Assembly: GCA_001939145.1 (NCBI GenBank)
Contig: LSRX01000418.1
Span: 62,001 to 126,000 of the forward strand
Length of the DNA: 64,000 nt
Direction: 5' to 3'
DNA from: Symbiodinium microadriaticum
Taxonomy: Eukaryota > Sar > Dinophyceae > Suessiales > Symbiodiniaceae
In this document: one piece after another, positions 54,141 through 64,000 of the stretch
Position numbering within the stretch: position 1 is the first letter of the stretch
Layout of the letters: every line of letters starts with the position of its first letter
Program-made: the position numbers and the translations under genes
Notes under the pieces: generated by a model
Told to the model about the DNA's origin: nothing
Databases searched by the model: none
The model's input: the letters and a program-made list of their open reading frames with translations, nothing else

Positions 54141-56837
54141 CAGGGCACTTCTCAGCACCGGCTTCCGGCAAGAGTCAAATGAGAGCGTGCTTAGGCTTGC
54201 AACGGACTCATGCCCAAAATTCTTTAAACTAAGGCGCGAGCTAATTTTTCTAAACCCGCAATGAAAGCCCGCGATGCCTTAAGTGCATTCTCGAAGAATC
54301 CTGAGCGCATGCCGCAAGCCCTAAAAGCTCCTGCTTCGGGCTGCCCAGATGGTCGAAGATTCGGCACAGCTGCTGAAAATGTCCTGGTCTGCTTCCACTT
54401 CCAGTTACATCAGGCTTAGCAAACCAAGAAAAAGAACGACCAAGCATCCCACCGTGTTTCTTGTGAGAGCTTTCTGGCATAGAGGAGGTATACTCACGAT
54501 GAACGAGCGGGGTTCCATGTACAGTTGTCCTAGGCTGCTTATTAGATCGTGCGACTTGGTAAGTTGTGGGCAATTTGGGGCGCTTGGCCATAGCCACAAT
54601 TATGATATGATACCCGAAATCCTGCAGTCCAACCAGTGAACCAACATGAAGCTGCCTCATGCGATCCACGAAGCTAAAGTGATGTGGCTTCTGCATTTCG
54701 GGATATTGGAATTTTCGCTTAAGGATATGCAGATACTAGGTAGCGAGCGGACACTTGTTGGAGCTATTAGCACTGCTGGATCGAGGAAGGTTCGGCTTTT
54801 AGGGGTTACCTGTAGGCTCATACCCTACCCCTTTTTTAGGGTACTCCTGTTTAGCCTTAGAGGCGCATACCCTACCTGTTTCAGGTTGCTTACTTTTCTA
54901 TAAAGAACTAGGGCTACCCCTTTTGTTTGGGCCCTCCGGTCTGCAATTTGCCTCTCTGCCAGGTCACCTTGAACCGCTCCGCAGACATTGACCTCGTCGC
55001 GCGCTGGTGTAGGTGCTTGGGGCTTCTAGGATTCTAGGACATCCCAGTTCTTTCTCTTTGGAAGAGGGTTTGTTATCATGTTCTTGTAGTCGCAACTGCC
55101 ATGCCAGCCGCTGGCCGCAAAAGAACCACGGTTGAGTCGCTTCGTCGCCCTTGGGTTCTAAAGCTCCGGTTCTTCAACTTGAACACCCCAAAAGCCGCTT
55201 TCAAAACCGATAGATCCTACCTAAACCCTTAGCAAGACCCATTTAAAATCATGAGCCCTCAGCCCCGAATCCGGTATACAGACACCGAGAACTACTCCCT
55301 AAATCCTATGCCCCACCTGGACCCTGCAACACCTACCGTTTTAAGGACTCATATTATATAAAGAAATCATAATAAGGAGCCCTAAAAAGGCCCGTTCTTC
55401 GGGGTCCAGGCATGCTTACAAAGCGCCAAAGCCTGGGTCTGAACCGAATTCATCAACATTCAGTCGCCGGGGCCAGAGACGACCCGGAAGCTTCAACCCA
55501 AACCCTGAATCCGCAATGCAACTCTGACAAGCAGGTAAAGGGGCACGGTTTAGGGTGCGGTTTAGGGGGTTTAGGGTATCATAGGGTTTAGGGTTTAGGG
55601 CTTTACTTCGAGCCTAAACTGTACTGGCTTACTTTGGTTACCATAACTTCTTATTTTAGGGTCCTAACCATAGAACAATTTACCATGAAAGAGTATTACA
55701 TTTCAGGGTCTTGTTACAGGATCCTGTATGGTCTTTATAATCTTATATGTTTCTTCCTAAGGACGTGGGCTTACTCTCGCTATCGCCTTGATAACACCGG
55801 ACACGTACACGCCCCATGATCGTAAGAAGCCCCATATACTATATACTTGTCAACTTACTAAAAACACCTTCGATTGAAACATGGGTGTAACAAGTTTAAA
55901 GCTTGAGAGCTTGAAGTTCCGAGTTGATCAGCTACGGCTAACTCAGAGCCTTACCGATTACCGGCGAAAGCCTGACGTTTAGGCCGGGGCTCTGATCTAA
56001 ACCCTTAGACCCCTCAAATGCCTACAATGGTGATAAAGCGGTTCTGTTGCGACACCGATTTACATTCCACTGAGAAGAAAATTCGAAAAATGATTGTCTG
56101 TAGAAGTTTCGGGGAATAGCAATATAGGGTCCAAAGCTTTTGAATAGGTCTTGAGGGTATGCCGTCGATGAATTATACGCGGACTTGCGGGGCATGCACG
56201 TAAATTCTGCTTGTTTTGACCCCTATATAGACCATGCAGTGCTGAGACGTACTCAGAGCCAAAAAAAATGTATTCATTGCGTGGGGCTCCGAGAGTGCTG
56301 CGCATCTTCCCGCAATTCTGGAAACCAAAGTGCGTCACTCACGTCTTCAAATTCCGCAGCTTACAATCGCGCAAGATGACCCCGACGTGCTGAACACATG
56401 TCCCCACGACCTGCCTGGACCACTTGCAAACCAAAGTGCGACGCCGCTAAAGTATTGAACTTCCGACCCTTAGAGTCGTGCTAGATGTCTAAGATGACCC
56501 CGATGCTTGGACCTTTTGCAGTGCAACGTGGAGGCTAGATGACCCCACCCGGCCCATCGCCCTGAACCTCGAAGCATGGATCCGGTTAAGGGCTTAAAGT
56601 TTGGAGCCCAACTGCAGCTGCACTCAACTGACAGAGAGGCCCAAAGACTCCGACTGAAAGAATATATGAATATTCACTTAAACCGAGTATAGACGGATTC
56701 TCATGATGATTTACATACGGTGTGCCGAGGCAGTCCCAGGCAGCCATGACACGGGCGGCGTCATCTCTAGCATGCAAGGCTCGGAGAGGAAAATCTCTGC
56801 AACAAACTCCTGAGCTGCTCGCGAGGGAGCAAACATG
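54141..56837. other. Non-coding stretch
   Basis: A 148-codon minus frame (54250-54696) is mirrored by a plus frame and has no domain. A MITE-core-like segment TTAGGGTCCTAACCATAGAA occurs near 55655. A diverged duplication with ACCAAAGTGCG at 56324 and 56430 and AGATGACCCC at 56374, 56492 and 56537 is visible. Confidence 0.45.
55545..55605 (+). repeat. Telomere-like tract
   Basis: TTTAGGGTGCGGTTTAGGGG and further TTTAGGG units with an insertion TATCATAGGG. Confidence 0.7.
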
Positions 56838-56968
56838 GCAGTAGTAGTAGTAGTAGTAGTAGTAGTCGTGGTGGTGGTGGTGGTGGTGGTGGTGGTAGTG
56901 GTAGTGGTAGCAGCAGCAGCTATAGTAGTAGAAGAAGAAGAAGTAGCAGTTGCTGTAGTAGTAGCAGA
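56838..56968. repeat. Trinucleotide array (GTA)n(GTG)n(GCA)n(GAA)n
   Basis: About 130 bp of three-base units drifting from GTA to GTG, GCA, GTA and GAA. Poly-Val, poly-Thr and poly-Tyr/His frames here are by-products. Confidence 0.9.
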
Positions 56969-57271
56969 CACTCTCAAACCCCCACTTGCTGGGCCCTCTG
57001 GAAAACAAGTGTTAAGATCCTAGTCAAGGCAGGATTATGCAAATCCGAAGGTATGGGATGCACAAGAACTAACGGCTTCTCGGTCCATTGCCTGTCGGAC
57101 CCGACTTGCCGGACTCCAGAACCCTGAACCCTAAACCACCAAAATTCAAAGCCCCTGAACCCTCACCTCCTGAATCCTATCCCCGATCCCTGAACCGCAA
57201 ACACTTAAACCCCTAAACCTCTGACCCTCGCAGCAGGGGCTCCCTGTGCTCCTCCTCTAACATAGAAGCTC

Positions 57272-57376
57272 GGTACTGCCCCCATACAGTAGCAATCTAC
57301 AATAGGACTACTATTAAATCGCCTTATATCCATATTATGAATATTACGCAACTGTTACTGCATGGGGGCAGTATCC
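57272..57376. mobile_element. MITE family F, copy 1
   Basis: A 105-bp element with ends GGTACTGCCCCCATACAGTA and the inverse of GGATACTGCCCCCATGCAGT. The core is TATATCCATATTATGAATAT. Confidence 0.9.
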
Positions 57377-57611
57377 AACATAAAAGCCTGAACGATGGGA
57401 AACACTTTTCCTTAGGGCTCTATGCGGCGGTGCAATAGGGAGTAGGAACAACGAGTAATAACTTCCTTAAGGATTTACAGGGGTTGTATTGAGGTGTCTT
57501 GAAGACTCTAAGAAAAAGAAGGCTTCCTCCTATCACACCCCAAGACCTTGTTATTCTGATTGTTAAACCGTTTTAAACTACCTGCAATACTTATTCCTGT
57601 AAGCCCCCGTT

Positions 57612-57650
57612 ATAAAACCCTAAACCCTAAAACCCCCAAACCCTAAACCT
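57612..57650 (-). repeat. Telomere-like tract
   Basis: Four or five CCCTAAA units with CCCCCAAA variants. Confidence 0.7.
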
Positions 57651-58092
57651 TTCAAGAACCGTTCAAAGAACCTCTTGCTACATCGCAGGCGAAGCTCGCA
57701 GATCTTCTCGAGCTCCTCTTGACCTGATAGCTTTGTCAGGGTGTAAGGCGTCGGGTTCCTATACTTGTTAGGTTTTAAGGGTACGGGTGTCTAAGGTGTA
57801 CGAGTTTCTCAAGTGTCATAGCTCCACGAAAACCAGTCGCTACAGCCGTGGATTTGGACCTGGCGATCGTTATCAAGGGATCGTCAAACGGTTCTCTGGG
57901 AGTATGGAAGCACGAAAGCCTCATCCTACACCCGAAGCATCGTGCCCTAAATCCTTCTTCGGGGATCATCCGAAGTACAGTTCGAAGTACTTGACAAGAA
58001 ATTCTGTTCATGGTTACGTTTACCTATGACCCCACAGACTAGGTCTCCTGATCCTCTGGGTACACCCGCAACCATAAGCACTCAAACTATGT

Positions 58093-58238
58093 GGGAAGTT
58101 CTCTAAGTTAGGGTCCCTTTAGGGTCCTTTTTTTCAGGGTGCCGCACTATATTGGGGACCTAAGCAGGGACCCTAGTTGACCCTAAACCCCTAAACCCTA
58201 ACCCCGAAACCCTAAACCCCTAATCCAGAGAACTACCC
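58093..58238. mobile_element. MITE family C, copy 4, with telomere-like tract inside its right arm
   Basis: A 146-bp element with ends GGGAAGTTCTCTAAGTTAGG and CCAGAGAACTACCC, flanked by ATGT on both sides (a 4-bp duplication). Relative to other copies it carries about 45 extra bases of CCCTAAACCCCTAAACCC-type sequence at 58180-58223, inside the right inverted repeat. Confidence 0.85.
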
Positions 58239-58306
58239 ATGTGCTGAGGCTCTGATGGGCCAGGGCCCCGGGGATGTCGACTGACGCAGCCTCCTTGGCA
58301 TCTCCG

Positions 58307-58332
58307 NNNNNNNNNNNNNNNNNNNNNNNNNN
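58307..58332. other. Assembly gap (26 N)
   Basis: A short run of N within otherwise unique sequence. Confidence 0.99.
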
Positions 58333-59510
58333 AGGGGACACCCCAAACCCTGCAAAATAGCAGGGGATGACCCCTTTTGTTCAAGGATAGAGCCCCCAAA
58401 GCAGAACCCTTAAAACGGATAGGTTTTTGGATTCCCAGGTCAGCCTTCAAGAAAGCTGAAGCCTTCAAGCCCCATGGTGCCGTCTGGAAAACGGCATGGG
58501 GATTCCCGGGCCCATGGGTTAAAGATGCAGGATGGGGACCCTAAGCCCCCTAAACCCTATGGGTAAAGAAGGTTAAAGATGGCTTGGGTATCGGGGTGCC
58601 CTAAACCCTAAACCATGTGGATAAAGAATGTTAAAGATGCAGGGTTGGATATCGAAGTTGAGGTTGGAAAAACGTGGCTCACCAGTATCCAGTACTCGAA
58701 GGACATAGGACCCGCAAGAGTTTTGAAGTGAAGGCACTAGTAGTGGCATGTCAGACGCTGCTTTGGGGCATCTTTTGGGCCGTCATAAACAAAGGGTTGT
58801 AGAGGCAGGTTTTTAGGGGGTTAGAGGATTTGGTGGGATTAGGCTTTAGAGGATTTGGTACACTTAGGGGCATGAATTAGTGGCTCCACCGCCTGCGGGT
58901 TAGTTGTTGCACCGGCTCAAGCCGTAGAGCAGGGAACTTTTGAGAAACAGAGGGCAGCTGTTGCTTGATCAGAAAGGGTCCTAGGTACTGCTATGGGGGA
59001 TACTTTCCCAAACCATAAGAAGGATTCGATCCTAGTATAGAGACCCTACTTTCTACTATATAGGTCCATAGGACCCGTGGGGGATTGAATGTGGCACAGC
59101 GTACCATCAGCCTGCAGCAGTACAATGCAGGCATCATGCAGCACATCTTGCTAGAGAGGACCAGTCCAGAGCCCAACGACTAAACTTATGACGGCTACCC
59201 CCAGAAATTATCTGCAGGTCCCACTGCTTCGTACGATTGAACCTATAAACTCAGCTTCAAGCTTCCAGGTGTTGCAAGCATTTCGGGGCAGACCTGCCTG
59301 ATCTGACCGAGCATAGCATGCAACACACAGTGGATAATGGGATGCTCCCATCCCCCGGTACACACAATCTTCAACTCAAGCCTGGGCTGCAAAAGCCCGC
59401 CCTACACTTACAGTCCAAACTCTAAGGGATATAAAAGGCCAGCCCGTAATTACATTCCACTCCAGAAATCTTACCTCAACAAGAGAAACTGTAAGTCCTC
59501 AGCACATGTA
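58333..59510. other. Non-coding stretch
   Basis: GTTAAAGATGCAGGRTKGG-type sequence recurs near 58520, 58570 and 58632, together with CCCTAAACCCTA fragments, indicating a loose local duplication. No gene was recognised. Confidence 0.5.
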
Positions 59511-59607
59511 GAGGCTTCAATAATTAGATCAGGGTTTTTGGAGTATTTTATACGTATAAGCATAATGAGGAACCCTAAGAAACAACAATAGTAATTGTCC
59601 AGACCCC
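59511..59607. mobile_element. MITE family E, copy 3
   Basis: Left arm GAGGCTTCAATAATTAGATC, right arm AACAATAGTAATTGTCCAGA, palindromic centre TATACGTATA and the shared ATGAGGAACCCTAAGAA segment. Confidence 0.75.
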
Positions 59608-60092
59608 TACAGTAGATGATCGTGCGCTTGGCGTCTCGAGCAATCCCTCGACGTCCAGATCTTTGGCCACCATGACCAGCGTCACATCTCCTCTGAGGAT
59701 TGAGGGCTCCAACTCTAAAGTTTAGGGTGTTTTAGTTCAAAGTTTAGACTTGAGGGTTCGAGGATTGAAGTTTACAGTAAGGTGTTTTAAAGTTTAGGGT
59801 GCAAGGATTAAAGTTTAGAGCTCCGGGTTTACATCTCCTTTTGGGTGGGCTCGAGGGTTCGGGTGACCATGGAGATTTCGGCGTTGAGAGCAGGGCTTAC
59901 AGCAAATTTAGTAGATGAGAGAGAGTATGGCTTACCCCAAAGGGTCCAAGTAATCCTCATTTATGGCTGTTGGTACCGAAAATCCTTGAATAAGAGGTAT
60001 CTGGACCCTTAAGGTACCATTCCCTAAACGCTAAACCCCAATGCCCTAAACTCTTGTTTCAACTCCGACCTTGCCGAAACCAGAAAAACCCG

Positions 60093-60470
60093 ATAGGGAA
60101 TCTGGGGGTTGATTGGGGTAGATTAAACCCTAGACCCTACAAACCCTGTATGATTACGAGTATAGGGAATCTGGGGGTTGATTGGGGTAGATTAAACCCT
60201 AGACCCTATAAACCCTGTATGATTACGAGTATAGGGAGTCTGGGGGTTGATTGGGGTAGATTAAACCCTAGACCCTACAAACCCTGTGTGATTACGAGTA
60301 TAGGGAATCTGGGGGTTGATTGGGGTAGATTAAACCCTAGACCCTATAAACCCTGTATGATTACGAGTATAGGGAGTCTGGGGGTTGATTGGGGTAGATT
60401 AAACCCTAGACCCTACAAACCCTATATGATTACGAGTATAGGGAGTCTGGGGGTTGATTGGGGTAGATTC
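60093..60470 (+). repeat. 69-bp minisatellite, five full units plus a partial sixth
   Basis: Unit starts are at 60093, 60162, 60231, 60300, 60369 and 60438 (partial), all exactly 69 bp apart. Each unit has ATAGGGAATCTGGGGGTTGA followed by AAACCCTAGACCCTA and TGATTACGAGT. Units 2 and 4 share GGGAATC plus CTATAAACC; units 3 and 5 share GGGAGTC plus CTACAAACC. This indicates a 138-bp higher-order dimer. Because 69 is a multiple of 3, an open frame of 175 codons runs through it (60054-60581), but this follows from the repeat and is not evidence for a gene. Confidence 0.9.
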
Positions 60471-60923
60471 GGATTTCGGCCCGTTGAGCTTTTAAGTGTT
60501 TGCGAGGTATGTGGCGTTAGGGTTGTGGGTTTAGGCTTTCAGCACTCACACTCGGACAAGCCTGGGCGAGGTTACTGGTAGGGTTTTAGGGGTTTCGACT
60601 TTCGGAGTTGGACTTCAAGGCTGTTTTTAATGGGCCGTTTTCGTCGCCTGCGCTCCGAGGCCCCTTTAAGGCAGGCAAGCTTCGACCCCCCTTACGCACC
60701 TTGACTTGCCAGAAGGAAAAGCGTATGCAAAGTCGAACCCCAGCCATCTCAGGCTGAGCCCAGCGGTTACTTGTAACTCTACATACAATCTGCTTACTAA
60801 GGCGGTTGACCCGTCTCAAGTCCCTCCAAACAAGACCTCCGACACTTGCGAGCGCTTCAACACCGGAAGACAGTGCAGCATTTGGGCTTCTTTGCACTTC
60901 ATGCAGCATTGCGGTAACGTGTT

Positions 60924-61020
60924 GGGGCCTTAATAATTATAGAGTAGGGTTTTGGGGTATATTATACTAGAAATATAATACGGAACCTCCCAAAATAGTA
61001 TTGGTAATTCTTTAGACCTC
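60924..61020. mobile_element. MITE family E, copy 2
   Basis: A 97-bp element with left arm GGGGCCTTAATAATTATAGA followed by GTAGGGTTTTGGGG. The right part CCCAAAATAGTATTGGTAAT is its imperfect inverse. Confidence 0.85.
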
Positions 61021-61689
61021 TATATTAGGCCCGGGTGTGGGAACTAATTACTGCCGTCATGGCTCGCTCCGTGCCGATCACACCAGCAGGGAGTCCTACA
61101 GACTTGCAAGCCAGCTCCTCGTTTGCACCGATCTGTTGTTGCCTTTTCGCTTCCAAAGGCGACGATTCGATGGAAAATCGAATCCGTCGGGAAGACTTGC
61201 CTGAAGCCGAGCTCCAACAACTTCTGGCCCTTGGAATGGACGTCATAGGGGTTAACCATGGCCCCACCCCTTCTGTGGGCGTCAGGTTGATCTGGTAGGC
61301 AAGACCGGATTCTTTTAGGAAGCTTGTCCGAGGATGCCGACAATCTCAGCTCAGTCTCGACTCCAAACTGAGCTAACCCCTAAACCCCACTCCCGGAATA
61401 CGAAACCGCAGGCAAAACTCAGTCAAGCATCCGGTCAGGGAGAGAGTGCCAAAAGTATCGCCGTTGTCTAAGCTGCGGTCCTGCATGGAGCTCTAGGATC
61501 TCGCGCTTTAGCAGTATGCTTGTATTTATTTTACTATGTGAATAGTATAGTTATCGTAATCAAATATTTCTAAATTTAATCATAGATATGAGTCTGTCAG
61601 GCCAGTAGTAGAGGTTGTTTAACGCAGGATGCTGCTGTGCTGAGCAGCATCTGGCGTCCTAGGATCTTGGATACCTTCCCTAAAACTTG
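61021..61689. other. Non-coding stretch between family E and family F elements
   Basis: Overlapping frames on both strands at 61035-61343 (87 and 99 codons) show no domain. An AT-rich patch is at 61515-61595. Confidence 0.45.
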
Positions 61690-61795
61690 GGCACTGCCCC
61701 CATACAATAACCGTCTATAATAGGGCTAGTATTAAGGGCCTTCTATATCCATATTATGAATAGTACTCAACTGTTTCTCAGTAGGGGCAGTTTCC
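61690..61795. mobile_element. MITE family F, copy 2
   Basis: A 106-bp element with the same CACTGCCCCCATACAATAAC left arm, a right arm CAGTAGGGGCAGT and a nearly identical core TATATCCATATTATGAATAG. Core conservation exceeds that of the arms. Confidence 0.9.
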
Positions 61796-62639
61796 AGCCT
61801 AAAACCAGAAAACATCAGCAGATGTAAAGTCTGAATGCAGTGGCGACCCAAGGTAGGAGTCGTGACTCACTCAGGCGGCATCTCAGAGCTAGCTCTGTTA
61901 CTGTTGCTACCTTGCGAATTTGTTTTTGCAATACAGCGCCGTCTAGCCCTGAGTTGGAGCATCGAAGCCCTACTTTTGCAACGATGTCTACGGAAAATGA
62001 GAATAAGGCACCCTGACAACCGTTGCTATGGGTAGACGACAGTCAACCTGCAGGCCCAGACTGGGATCTGTTGAAATTCACACCCCGGGGTGTAAGTCGT
62101 GTTAAAGGCTACTTGCTCTGTGAAGTGCCCGGAGACTTCAGACGCAGGGAAGGGAAGGCTGCATAATCCGGATACGGAAGTTCAGGTACCAGTTCGGATT
62201 CAGGCTCTTACTACACAGGTTTCAGATTTAGGCTTGGGGCTTACGGCTTGCTGGCCTAGCATGTCGGATACAGGGCGTAGATGGGGGATGTTGTCTAGGC
62301 TTAGGTATGACAGTCTCAGGGATCCGTAGGGAAGGCATATAAGGAGGGTGCAAATGGAATGAAGCAAGCCTGCGGGGATGCCAAGCTACACGCTGCCCTT
62401 GCGACGAACTCCGAGTTGGAGCTTTGGGCAAGTGTTGCGGATTTAGGGAGTCCGGCTTTTTGGTTTGGGTCTTTGATCTAAATTTCTGGGCGTTCGTTTA
62501 GTGTCCGATCTTCGCCGCAGCATTGGAGGTAAATCTGCGGCTTCGACAAGGATCTCTACTGTAGAGATCTGAAAACGTAGTATGCCCGAAAACCCCAACC
62601 CTGGAGATCAGTGGGCACGTCTACAATTTTGTGTGAGGC
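61796..62639. other. Non-coding stretch
   Basis: Frames stay at or below 76 codons with no recognised product. There are no repeats apart from single telomere-like heptamers. Confidence 0.5.
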
Positions 62640-63480
62640 ACTGTGGAAATTACCACAGCGTCTAAAAAAAAATCTTCGCGTCTAAAACGGTGCGCTACAC
62701 GTACTGTATTGTGCAGTATTTTTGAAAACAAACACGGCGGATTCTAGTCCCGAATGCGTTTTTTGAACATGTTTAGACATGTACCTCGGTTTTTAAGCAT
62801 GCAATTTAGGGTTGTTAGGCATGATCGGGTGTTATAAATACAAATATTAAACACGAGCAACGAAATATACATGTTTTAGACATGAATACACATGCATCGC
62901 AACAATGCAACCTTTTGATCATCAAAATTGAAACCCGAAAACATGTTTATTTAGATGCGATTGCACACGTCGTAAATTTCGTAAATTGTCTCGAATGGTT
63001 GCAATGTGGAGAAGTTGATCCGTTCGATGCGACAGGTTCACCTACAAGACCGTGCAAGTGCAGCCAAAGGAAAACAGAGGCGAGGACGAGATCAACACAA
63101 GGCGACCTTATCAACCAGCTTTATTTTGAGGTACGCACAGATGCAACATGTTAATTCATGCACCGTCCTGGAACCAAGCACGTGGTAAGTTCTGTATCAA
63201 ACCGTGCTACGTCTTAGCCATGAATAGACACGTTTAGACATGGTCTTGTTAAACATGTTTAGACACGATAATGCTCGATCTAAGAAACAAAGAAACAGAT
63301 ACACACGAACTATGATTTTTAGATGTTCAAACGCCCCCCGTCTTGGCTGAAGCTTGAGCGTTTATTCTTCTGGCTTATTTTTGGTCGTTTTGTGCGCAAA
63401 TCAATTTTCGACACCCCCGCCTTGTACAGCGCTTACGCGTCTATAAAATCTGAAATTGATCTCTGGGGCATCTGGATCGT
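62640..63480. other. AT-richer block with repeated ACATGTTTAGACATG motif
   Basis: The motif occurs at 62767-62782, 62869-62884 (one extra T), 63228-63242 (ACACGTTTAGACATG) and 63253-63267 (ACATGTTTAGACACG). Inverse half-motifs GCGTCTAAAA occur near 62658 and 62679. Neither telomere-like tracts nor MITEs occur here. A 90-codon ATG frame (62882-63154) lies between motifs 2 and 3 (MNTHASQQCNLLIIKIETRK...), with no recognised domain. The block could be an insertion, a regulatory region or a gene; function unknown. Confidence 0.5.
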
Positions 63481-63561
63481 TATGAGGCTCCTACATTAAG
63501 CCCACGGATCTTTCAGCGGAGGATACGCACCAAAGCCTCATCAGGACTTACCAAAACTGTC

Positions 63562-63622
63562 TAAACCCTAAACCCTAAACTCAAAGCCCTAAACCCAAAA
63601 CCCAAAACCTAAAGCCTTAAAT
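63562..63622 (-). repeat. Telomere-like tract
   Basis: CCCTAAACCCTAAACTCAAAG followed by CCCAAAACC units. Confidence 0.7.
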
Positions 63623-63705
63623 TCAGAAACTTCGAACTGCCACCGAAACATCCTGAGAGCTAGAAACGCTCAAACCGAGAAGCCCCCCCCAGAATACTAA
63701 ACCCT

Positions 63706-63812
63706 ACTTGCAGGTTCATGGGTAGTAAGCAGAGATAAAAGTAGGATAGATATAGTTATGACCGAAATTTACCTTTTAACTCCACTTGTAACTACCCAGG
63801 AACCTCCATGTA
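63706..63812. mobile_element. MITE family G, copy 3
   Basis: A 107-bp element with ends ACTTGCAGGTTCATGGGTAG and AACTACCCAGGAACCTCCAT. Its middle is similar to copy 1 (AAAAGTAGGATAGATATAGT). Confidence 0.85.
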
Positions 63813-64000
63813 ATGCAAAACACAAAACGGTGAAATGCAGCCTCCCAAAAAACCTTATACTCGAAATCTCGAACCCTTTAGAAACAAGGGTTGAGGGAAC
63901 TCATTGTTTAAGGCTTTTTGGGGCCAAGTACCATCCTATCTAACGGCGCGTGTGCTGTGGCGAGTCATCGCGCTCACCTTCAATCCCCAACCCAACGCCT

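Noticed and set aside
56586-57023. Poly-Val, poly-Thr, poly-Tyr/His frames
   Set aside because: They are translation of the trinucleotide array.
59000-59080. tRNA-like GATTCGATCC sequence
   Set aside because: No matching acceptor stem, D-arm or anticodon arm could be folded around it.
60054-60581. A 175-codon plus frame with a 23-residue repeat
   Set aside because: The repeat period (69 bp) is a multiple of three, so an open frame is expected. No domain was found and the flanks read as telomere-like DNA.

Overview
The window looks like gene-poor nuclear DNA from a eukaryotic scaffold. It has assembly gaps, long simple-sequence arrays, many short inverted-repeat transposons and hundreds of degenerate copies of the heptamer TTTAGGG/CCCTAAA. 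That heptamer is the Arabidopsis-type telomere repeat, which plants, many green algae, chromerids and dinoflagellates also use. With the 3' end of a LINE carrying a restriction-like endonuclease, and a roughly balanced base composition, an alga-like protist is most plausible, perhaps an alveolate such as a chromerid or dinoflagellate. This assignment is inference and not a taxonomic proof.

Only one convincing protein gene was found. It is on the minus strand (24481 to 22736): five tandem zinc-ribbon repeats followed by a PD-(D/E)xK-like nuclease domain. A second coding relic (10070 to about 10830, minus strand) is the C-terminal zinc finger plus endonuclease of a 5'-truncated non-LTR retrotransposon. 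A 136-codon open stretch at 15462-15869 (minus) is a weak candidate exon. The other open frames have low-complexity or incoherent translations, or simply read through tandem repeats.

Layout. 1-9 kb: telomere-like tracts in both orientations and unique non-coding DNA. 9-12.3 kb: a short inverted-repeat element, the LINE relic in a GC-rich patch, two further elements and a 580-bp CTCTCC array. 12.3-22.7 kb: mostly unannotatable DNA with telomere-like clusters near 16.6 and 17.1-17.4 kb. 22.7-24.5 kb: the zinc-ribbon nuclease gene. 25-32 kb: gaps, telomere-like DNA, AT microsatellites and small elements. 32.3-34.4 kb: a 387-bp tandem array with two apparently identical units. 35-50 kb: dense microsatellites, about a dozen small inverted-repeat elements and telomere-derived minisatellites. 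50-64 kb: more elements, trinucleotide arrays, a 69-bp minisatellite near 60.1-60.5 kb and an AT-richer block at 62.6-63.5 kb with a repeated TTTAGAC-containing motif.

The most interesting signals are: (i) the zinc-ribbon/nuclease protein, whose architecture I associate with phage, bacterial and giant-virus proteins; (ii) about 28 MITE-like elements in at least ten terminal-repeat families, several sharing a central core like TAGGATCCTAATATA despite unrelated ends; and (iii) evidence that telomere-like repeats arise inside or beside these elements, including one copy with a telomere-like tract within its terminal repeat. No tRNA, rRNA, CRISPR array or operon was recognised.
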